A stretch of DNA of 64,000 nt from IMG/VR virus record IMGVR_UViG_3300027741_000022, positions 1 to 64,000 of that record. One strand, written 5' to 3'. The stretch comes from a virus. Shown here in pieces: positions 58,773-64,000 of this stretch (positions are counted from its first letter, which is position 1; every line of letters starts with the position of its first letter). The notes beneath the pieces were generated by a model that did not search any database, had not been told where the DNA came from, and saw only the letters and a program-made list of their open reading frames with translations. Made by a program: the position numbers and the translations under genes.

Positions 58773-59357
58773 GTGAAAGATAAAAGAACTTTATCAGACT
58801 TGGGTAAATCCCTATCCATAGATTGTAGTGATGTTGTTTTAGAAAGCGAACAAGATTTAAATGATTTGCTTTCTGAAAAGGATTTGATTTTTGTGAAACA
58901 ATATCTGCTCCAAAAAGGAGCTAAAGATATTAAAGAAACTCCAAACGAGGATGAAGATATGAATGCTTTGAAGATTTGCAAACGAGGAATTACTGGTGCT
59001 CAGAATAGAAAAGAAGTTTATAATCTGGTTGAGTCCATGATTAGAGACAATCCTTTAAAACCCGGCTTTAAAACTGGATATAAGGAAGCAGCTTCTTATA
59101 TCAACAAGCAGGGATATAGGGATTCGAATGGTTTTAAGTGGAAGGTAAAAACTTTGGTTGATTTTTATCATCATTACAATGAAAGAAGCACGGCAACTAA
59201 AACTAAGGTTGCTTCAACCAAGATTAGTGCTGCTGTCAAGTCGGTTGTTGAAACAAAGTCTGCACACAATATTCGGGATCTTGTTAAGTGTATAATTGAC
59301 TGCAATCTGGACAGTGATTTGAAGTTAAAGCTTATTCCACTTGTTTTGAAAGGATGA
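58773..59357 (+). CDS. Hypothetical protein sharing a C-terminal module with its neighbour
   Basis: A 194-residue protein from GTG 58773 with AAAGGA upstream. The middle (GAQNRKEVYNLVESMIRDNPLKP, then FKWKVKTLVDFYHHYNERS) looks like a small DNA-binding or helical domain. The C-terminal IRDLVKCIIDCNLDSDLKLKL matches the end of the 58453 protein, so the two probably interact or share a partner. Family unknown. Confidence 0.5.
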   Translation: MKDKRTLSDLGKSLSIDCSDVVLESEQDLNDLLSEKDLIFVKQYLLQKGAKDIKETPNEDEDMNALKICKRGITGAQNRKEVYNLVESMIRDNPLKPGFKTGYKEAASYINKQGYRDSNGFKWKVKTLVDFYHHYNERSTATKTKVASTKISAAVKSVVETKSAHNIRDLVKCIIDCNLDSDLKLKLIPLVLKG

Positions 59358-59375
59358 AGTATAGAGTAGATTAAA

Positions 59376-59663
59376 ATGTCAAAAGAAGAAGTCGATCACA
59401 TTGTTGAAAATGTGTTCGAAGATAATATCAAAAATGAAGCCATGGAAATTATAGAGGCAGTTTTTAAAACAAAGAAATATGAAAATCACTTTAAGTTTAT
59501 TCAAAACCACTATAGTCTTGGTGGAGAAAATTCTCTTCAACAGATTAGAATCAGAATTGATTACATTAAATCATTATTGATCAAAGAAGGTTTGATGCAG
59601 AGTGACAGCAAAGCTTATTTTGGAAAAATGGAAATATTAAACTCTGACTCAGCAGACCTATAG
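59376..59663 (+). CDS. Small hypothetical protein
   Basis: A 95-residue acidic helical protein (MSKEEVDHIVENVFEDNIKNE...), beginning 18 bases after the preceding gene. No Shine-Dalgarno stronger than AGTAGA is seen. Family unknown; likely part of the same operon. Confidence 0.45.
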   Translation: MSKEEVDHIVENVFEDNIKNEAMEIIEAVFKTKKYENHFKFIQNHYSLGGENSLQQIRIRIDYIKSLLIKEGLMQSDSKAYFGKMEILNSDSADL

Positions 59664-59742
59664 TTTGTCTGAGAAACAAAAAATTATTCCATGTTGCAAA
59701 AAATATTTCTACCAGTCTCTTGCCTTTTGTTTTTGAGCGTAT

Positions 59743-59841
59743 ATGTTTGAAACAGAAGACAAGATCAAATGTTGGTCTTGCGGGAAAGAAACCGACACTG
59801 TGAGAAACCAAGATGGCAACTGTCAAAAAAGCCGGTTCTGA
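59743..59841 (+). CDS. Possible 32-residue zinc-knuckle peptide
   Basis: MFETEDKIKCWSCGKETDTV... with CWSC at 10-13 and a third Cys at 27. It overlaps the HTH gene at 59813 in another frame. The short CxxCGK motif is typical of zinc ribbons, but ribosome site and fourth ligand are missing, so it may be a chance frame or a truncated gene. Confidence 0.3.
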   Translation: MFETEDKIKCWSCGKETDTVRNQDGNCQKSRF

Positions 59842-60073
59842 AAAAAGGTCATATGTTTCGATAGAAGATTTCGTTCGTGCGTATGAAGATACTCGAAACG
59901 AGACTATATCGGACGTTGCAGAGCAGTTAGGAATCAAGCCGCCAGCAGTTAGCCTTCGTGCAAGCAAGCTGCGTAAAGAAGGTGTTGAGTTGAGAAAATT
60001 TGCCCGAGGCGGTCGTCCAAGTGTCGTTGAAAAAGCCAAGGAAATTCTTGCTCAAATTCGCCGGGGCAAGTGA
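59813..60073 (+). CDS. Winged-helix/HTH DNA-binding protein
   Basis: An 86-residue protein. SIEDFVRAYEDTRNETISDV and AEQLGIKPPAVSLRASKLRK form a clear HTH, followed by a basic GRPSVVEKAKEILAQIRRGK tail. The pattern matches small HTH proteins I associate with Planctomycetota and their phages. A strong terminator follows 21 bases after the stop. Probable regulator; targets unknown. Confidence 0.65.
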   Translation: MATVKKAGSEKRSYVSIEDFVRAYEDTRNETISDVAEQLGIKPPAVSLRASKLRKEGVELRKFARGGRPSVVEKAKEILAQIRRGK

Positions 60074-60094
60074 TTCTTTCGGTATCATGCTTTC

Positions 60095-60136
60095 AAAACC
60101 CCTGCTGGAGCCTAAAGTGTCCAGCAGGGGTTTTTT
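60095..60136 (+). terminator. Rho-independent terminator
   Basis: AAAACCCCTGCTGG pairs with CCAGCAGGGGTTTT over a 12-base loop, the right arm merging into six T. Element copy 8 begins eight bases further on. Confidence 0.94.
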
Positions 60137-60144
60137 ATTGCCAT

Positions 60145-60162
60145 GTTTCTTTGTGGTACGCT
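60145..60162 (+). promoter_or_regulatory. GGTACGCT element, copy 8
   Basis: GTTTCTTTGTGGTACGCT, directly after a strong terminator and 17 bases before ATG 60180, with GGAGG between. As upstream transcription ends just before it, this copy is the best argument that the element itself starts transcription. Confidence 0.72.
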
Positions 60163-60179
60163 CGGTGTCTGGAGGATTT

Positions 60180-60359
60180 ATGAAAAAGGAAGAGTTGAAA
60201 GAATCAAAGACAACACAAGAAGATATTGAAAAAGCAAAGATTCAAATTGAAGAAAATGAATATCTAAATCATATTTGTGAACAACATGAATCTTGTGTGC
60301 TGTACGATGAATACAGTAATGATGAAGAAGGATATGTTCAAAAGTTTAGCAAAAAGTAA
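60180..60359 (+). CDS. Small acidic hypothetical protein
   Basis: A 59-residue protein (MKKEELKESKTTQEDIEKAK...) with GGAGG four bases upstream. Helical, charged, with two Cys (HICEQHESC). It lies between element copy 8 and a perfect sigma70-type promoter, so it is a single-gene unit. Family unknown. Confidence 0.55.
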   Translation: MKKEELKESKTTQEDIEKAKIQIEENEYLNHICEQHESCVLYDEYSNDEEGYVQKFSKK

Positions 60360-60363
60360 ACAT

Positions 60364-60392
60364 TTGACAAATTTTTGAAAAAACGGTATAAT
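60364..60392 (+). promoter_or_regulatory. Consensus sigma70 promoter
   Basis: TTGACA (60364-60369), a 17-base spacer and TATAAT (60387-60392): both hexamers and spacing are ideal for host RNA polymerase. The gene start at 60413 lies 20 bases downstream with AAGGAG between. A likely early promoter. Confidence 0.88.
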
Positions 60393-60412
60393 ATTTTGCA
60401 AGGAGTGCTAAA

Positions 60413-60745
60413 ATGCCATATATCGATAAAAAAAGACGAGAAAAACTTGATGGGGCTATTTTATTTTTAAGATCTGCTCTTGAGAACCAATCAAGTAGTG
60501 AATCAAATAAAAATATTTCCTGTGGTCTATCACCAGAACAGATTTTGGAAATATCTGGTGATTTGAATTATTGCATAAGCAGGATTTGTGCTGGATTAAT
60601 TGGTTCGCCTTCTTATAAGAAGATTGCAGTAGTCACAGGCGTTCTTGAGAACGTTAATCAAGAACTGTATAGAAGACTCGCCAGCACTTATGAAGATGAA
60701 AAAATAGAATCAAACGGCGATATTCCGGAATATAAAAATTACTGA
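60413..60745 (+). CDS. Hypothetical protein under a consensus early promoter
   Basis: A 110-residue helical protein (MPYIDKKRREKLDGAILFLR...) with GLSPEQILEISGDLNYCISRI and SPSYKKIAVVTGVLENVNQELYRR. Similar short proteins with a YIxxxxR..LD start occur in many phages and plasmids, function unknown. AAGGAG lies eight bases before the ATG. Its promoter suggests expression early in infection. Confidence 0.6.
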   Translation: MPYIDKKRREKLDGAILFLRSALENQSSSESNKNISCGLSPEQILEISGDLNYCISRICAGLIGSPSYKKIAVVTGVLENVNQELYRRLASTYEDEKIESNGDIPEYKNY

Positions 60746-60750
60746 TGGAA

Positions 60751-60768
60751 GTTTCTTTGTGGTACGCT
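60751..60768 (+). promoter_or_regulatory. GGTACGCT element, copy 9
   Basis: GTTTCTTTGTGGTACGCT, identical to copy 8, 40 bases before the Pro-rich micro-gene that leads the RIIA operon. Confidence 0.72.
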
Positions 60769-60808
60769 GTTCGGTTGTACGAGAGAGCCGATAATAACAG
60801 GAAATAAG

Positions 60809-60919
60809 ATGCCAGCAACCGCCCCCCCGCCGGTAAAAACCCCGGCAAAGACGCCACAGACGCCCACAAGCCCCTTTAAGGCACCCCGCCCTGCGGTCAT
60901 GCCGGAGCCTAAGAACTGA
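60809..60919 (+). CDS. GC-rich, proline-rich 36-residue peptide
   Basis: MPATAPPPVKTPAKTPQTP... with ten or more Pro and five Lys, ending in EPKN. AGGAAA lies six bases before the ATG. Its TGA overlaps the ATG of the next gene (TGATG), so ribosomes finishing it would feed the next gene. The coding sequence is strongly GC-rich (runs of C and GCC/CCG codons), unlike its surroundings. Proline runs could stall ribosomes, giving translational control of the operon, or the peptide may itself act. Too short for family assignment. Confidence 0.6.
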   Translation: MPATAPPPVKTPAKTPQTPTSPFKAPRPAVMPEPKN

Positions 60920-61974
60920 TGTATAGCAACAGCCTGCACGTTAATCCGAAGATTAGAAATTTTTGGAGAGATTTGAAGAAGAACGAAGGCGAGTTTCATG
61001 TTTTTAAGAAAAACAGGAATCTTGTTTACTTTGGTGATGATCTTTCCAAGAAGAGCTATGAGTTTGTTGATGATCGAATCAAGAATCTTGGGATCAATTT
61101 TGATTTTAATTCTTTGACAAACAAGTTTATTGCTGCTCTTCAAGAAGAAAGCGGAAATGAAGATGTTCTCAAGGAACTTGCAATAAAGGCTGTGAGCGAG
61201 GCTTTTGAAATTCCAGAAGATATTTTGGAAGCTCATCTCAACAAAGAAGACATTGATGTTAATTCGACTGATGAGTCGTTTCCAGAAGAAGACTATGATT
61301 ATGATTCGCTTTCGCAATCTTTGAAGGACAGCATCAACAAAAGAATTCTTTTGAATTGCATTACTCAAGGCGCGAGCATTCACGCCTTTTATACAATGCA
61401 CCACCTTGTCAGAAATGACCTGGAAAAGATTTCAGAAGATATAATCGGGATTTATGATGAGGTGAGTGTTGGAACTGTTTACACATATTGGAAGATTGAT
61501 TATTCTTCTATGCTTGAAAGTTCTGCCAATTTGGATATGCTGGTTCAGGGCAGTTCAAAAGTAGAGTATGGTGAGAATGAAAATGATAATCCAAAAGTAG
61601 TGGCAAAAGCAAGGACGTTTGTTGTTCTTTGTCAAGAGCTTGTTAAAGGTGCCATCGAACTGATTAACCTTAATGGTTTGAAAGATTTGGATGAGGAAGA
61701 ACTCAGAACGATATATGCCTTTGCAGACAAGCGTGTAGACGAACCCAGGTATATTCAAATCTCAAGTGAAATTTGGCGTAAAGTTCTTGCTTTCATCAAG
61801 GTTTATAAGGATGAGGTTGGAAAGATTTCAATCCCCGATCTTCTTATGAAGATCAGTTTGTTGAATCCGAAAGATATTGAAGATTTCTTTGAACATATGA
61901 TTTCTGGCGATAATACTCAGGCAATTAATTTTCTCAATACTAACGAAGGAGTTATTTCTAATGAAGATTTCTAA
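60919..61974 (+). CDS. Hypothetical protein upstream of RIIA-like gene
   Basis: A 351-residue acidic, helical protein (MYSNSLHVNPKIRNFWRDLKK...). Contains FEIPEDILEAHLNKEDIDV, an EEDYDYDSLSQSLK segment, and IWRKVLAFIKVYKDEVG. No domain recognised. It is coupled to the micro-gene by TGATG and its last 14 bases overlap the RIIA-like gene, so the three are one operon under element copy 9. Possibly a partner of the RIIA-like protein. Confidence 0.55.
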   Translation: MYSNSLHVNPKIRNFWRDLKKNEGEFHVFKKNRNLVYFGDDLSKKSYEFVDDRIKNLGINFDFNSLTNKFIAALQEESGNEDVLKELAIKAVSEAFEIPEDILEAHLNKEDIDVNSTDESFPEEDYDYDSLSQSLKDSINKRILLNCITQGASIHAFYTMHHLVRNDLEKISEDIIGIYDEVSVGTVYTYWKIDYSSMLESSANLDMLVQGSSKVEYGENENDNPKVVAKARTFVVLCQELVKGAIELINLNGLKDLDEEELRTIYAFADKRVDEPRYIQISSEIWRKVLAFIKVYKDEVGKISIPDLLMKISLLNPKDIEDFFEHMISGDNTQAINFLNTNEGVISNEDF

Positions 61975-64000
61975 TAACGGTTCTGTTCTCGATACCAATA
62001 ACAATAACGCAGATAGCCTTGAATTCGGTATCGGTGATGTTAGCACCATCATTGATATTCTTCGAAACAGGCTTTATTCAAATCCAATTCGCACTTTGAC
62101 TCAAGAATATCTTTGCAATGGCAGAGATAGTCATCGTGATGCAGGCAGCGCCAATACTCCTTTGAGGGTCACTCTCCCAACAAAGCTTGATAGTGTTCTT
62201 AAAATCAGAGATTTTGGAACGGGTTTGTCGCCAGATCGTGTTAAGGATGTTTTCGTTCTTTACGGAAGCAGCACAAAGCGTAAGGATAATGTTCAAACTG
62301 GTGGTTTCGGTATTGGTGCAAAAAGTGCGTGGGCTTACACCGATAGCTTTGTTGTTGTGAGCTACCATGACGGTAAGTGTCGAACTTATATTGCTCATAC
62401 TGGTAAGAATAGCAACGGCACTCTTGAACTTATCAATGAAGTTGATTCGACCGAACCCAACGGTGTTGAAATTCAGGTTCCAGTAAAGGAGTGTGATATC
62501 GAGCAGTTTGTTTCTGCCGTTTATCGTTGCACTTATTTTTGGGATGTTAAGCCTGAGTTGAAGGGAATTACAAACATTGAAATTCCTGCTTCTTGGACTG
62601 CAGGAAGCGATAAGATTCTTTACAAGAAGGATAATTGGTTTCTCCTTGAAAAGGATGATCTTGTTAAGCGTCTTTTCGACTCATACAACCAGGACATTTA
62701 TGTTCTGATTGACAAGATCCCATATAGCATCAATAAGTTTTCTCGGGAATGTCCTGAGGTTGAAAAGCTTAAGTCTGCTTCATATGCCGCTCACATGAGC
62801 TTTATTGAAGTTGGCAACGGTGTTCTTGAAGTCTCTGCCACTAGGGAAAGCATTTCCGATAAGGAAGGCAGCAAGCACAAGGTTAATGAAATTTGTGAAG
62901 AGGCAAGAAAGTCTCTTTATTCTTGTGTGGAAGAGCAGTTTGAAAAAGATTTCAAGGACATTCCATCTTATATTAACTTCTACTTTAAGCTTAAGGCTAC
63001 ATTCAATCTTGCGAATTTTCCTAAGACTTTGGATGTTGCTTTCAAGAAGAATGGATGTGCTTACAAGCTTCTTCCCAATGGAAAGATTGAATCAACTAGC
63101 TTTAATGGTTGTGCTGTTGAGCGATACAATATCAAGCGCCAAAAGTCTAGGCGAATTCTTAATCGTGTTGGAAATGCGGAAATTCATTTTGGTGAAGAAA
63201 AGGTTAAATTTGTTCTTGTCAATGAAGATAAGAATGGAAGGCATGTTCCTGAATATGTTTTCAAGGAAAAGATCAAGAAGCTTTTCTATGATGATGAAAC
63301 CTTGTCCTATGTCTATGTGATCAATCACTACACAGAGGAGCAAAGGAATAATCTCAAGGATCATCTTGAAGCTATCTACATCACAGATATTCAGCTCGAT
63401 AAGCCTGCGTATAAAGCCAAGAAGGAAAGCGGCACGGTCAGCATCAGGTACATTAAGCCTGCCGATCATCGATATGGATATAGGCATGGCAAGCTTGAGT
63501 CTGATAGCAAGGAAGATGTAACCCTGGAATCAATCGAGTCCAGTGCTCATAATTATATTTCTGTACCTTTTTCAGGCTCAGAAGAATATGATTTCGATAA
63601 CCCTATCTTTGTTGAAAACATCAAGTTTCTTATTGAGCATGGTGATTACAAAATTATCAAGCTAAGTAAGCGAGATTATGATGCCGTGAATACTCTTGAT
63701 AATGTCATGGAATATTCTGAGGTTGCTGAATCTATCAGTGATCATGTTGAAATTGATGATAAGATTATTGAGGACTTTGTTTTCAAGCAGGCAAGCAACA
63801 CCTTTGAGCCATTGAGGAAGTCTCTCGACAAGATCAAGTGTGATAAGATTGCAGAATATTTCCGAATCAAGGGTCAGGCTCCTGCTGAGAATAGAAGGAA
63901 TGCAACCACTATTCCGGATAGGATTCTTGCAATGTATCCCTACTATTCTAAGGTCAACGATAACGTAAAGAAGATTGCAAAGCTTGAAGAGGAAATCACT
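61961..64000 (+). CDS. rIIA: RIIA-like GHKL ATPase, N-terminal part
   Basis: 680 residues are visible and the frame is still open at the window edge. AAGGAG lies nine bases before ATG 61961. The GHKL ATP-binding fold is clear: N-box QEYLCNGRDSHRD (Glu49, Asn53, Asp56), G1 IRDFGTGLSPD (84-92) and G2 TGGFGIGAKSAWAYTD (113-128). The arrangement is that of T4 RIIA (725 residues), a membrane-associated protein that protects phage against rex exclusion and affects lysis. Hsp90/MutL-like relatives are alternatives. An RIIB partner may lie beyond the window. Confidence 0.82.
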   Translation, partial: MKISNNGSVLDTNNNNADSLEFGIGDVSTIIDILRNRLYSNPIRTLTQEYLCNGRDSHRDAGSANTPLRVTLPTKLDSVLKIRDFGTGLSPDRVKDVFVLYGSSTKRKDNVQTGGFGIGAKSAWAYTDSFVVVSYHDGKCRTYIAHTGKNSNGTLELINEVDSTEPNGVEIQVPVKECDIEQFVSAVYRCTYFWDVKPELKGITNIEIPASWTAGSDKILYKKDNWFLLEKDDLVKRLFDSYNQDIYVLIDKIPYSINKFSRECPEVEKLKSASYAAHMSFIEVGNGVLEVSATRESISDKEGSKHKVNEICEEARKSLYSCVEEQFEKDFKDIPSYINFYFKLKATFNLANFPKTLDVAFKKNGCAYKLLPNGKIESTSFNGCAVERYNIKRQKSRRILNRVGNAEIHFGEEKVKFVLVNEDKNGRHVPEYVFKEKIKKLFYDDETLSYVYVINHYTEEQRNNLKDHLEAIYITDIQLDKPAYKAKKESGTVSIRYIKPADHRYGYRHGKLESDSKEDVTLESIESSAHNYISVPFSGSEEYDFDNPIFVENIKFLIEHGDYKIIKLSKRDYDAVNTLDNVMEYSEVAESISDHVEIDDKIIEDFVFKQASNTFEPLRKSLDKIKCDKIAEYFRIKGQAPAENRRNATTIPDRILAMYPYYSKVNDNVKKIAKLEEEIT

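Noticed and set aside
37446-60768. GGTACGCT element as a standard sigma70 promoter
   Set aside because: The sequence 17 bases upstream of TACGCT was read for each copy and shows no common -35 hexamer.

Overview
This window looks like part of a large, AT-rich genome of a T4-like tailed phage. It carries a gp20-type portal protein, an RIIA-like GHKL ATPase, phage ligases, many short tightly packed and overlapping genes, tail-fibre-like proteins, inteins and homing endonucleases. I see no tRNA genes, CRISPR array, rRNA or insertion sequence, and no gene-free stretch longer than 300 bases. Several small proteins (44635, 45275 and 59813) resemble families I associate with Planctomycetota, so a planctomycete host is a reasonable but unproven guess.

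The left part (1 to about 36 kb) is a virion and host-surface region with genes on both strands. A minus-strand operon runs from the portal gene (13779, interrupted by an intein) through a GT2 glycosyltransferase, an alginate-lyase-like protein, a beta-propeller protein, an 851-residue TPR/methyltransferase/GT25/methyltransferase fusion and a LamG protein. Around it lie a collagen-repeat fibre, five adhesin-like proteins with Pro/Thr linkers, a second alginate-lyase-like protein, a possible 2-oxoglutarate oxygenase, a sulfotransferase-like protein, a GT60 GlcNAc transferase, a GT8-like protein, an M43 metalloprotease, two subtilases, CsrA, RNA ligase and GMP reductase. Many of these genes lack a Shine-Dalgarno sequence and instead have a TATATT or TATAAATA box 1 to 9 bases before the start codon. 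Several proteins share a short N-terminus like the T4 capsid-targeting peptide.

The right part (about 36 to 64 kb) is mostly plus-strand, with classical ribosome sites and rho-independent terminators. It encodes nucleic-acid and regulatory functions: a RuvB-like and a second AAA+ ATPase, an SF2 helicase, UV-damage endonuclease, two ATP-dependent DNA ligases, an HD-domain alarmone-hydrolase-like enzyme, an M20-type peptidase, small DNA-binding proteins, a secreted caspase-like protein and an RIIA operon. Nine copies of an 18-bp intergenic element, GTTTCYTYBYGGTACGCT (the copy at 42186 starts with C), occur only here and always in plus orientation.

The most striking locus is at 45666-48304. 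A DNA ligase gene is broken into two genes by a split intein placed inside the catalytic KxDGxR motif, with a free-standing EDxHD (Vsr-like) homing endonuclease gene between the halves. A second theme is a possible modification toolkit (oxygenase, GT60, GT25, sulfotransferase) beside Thr/Pro-rich fibres. All functional statements rest on motif reading only; no search was run.
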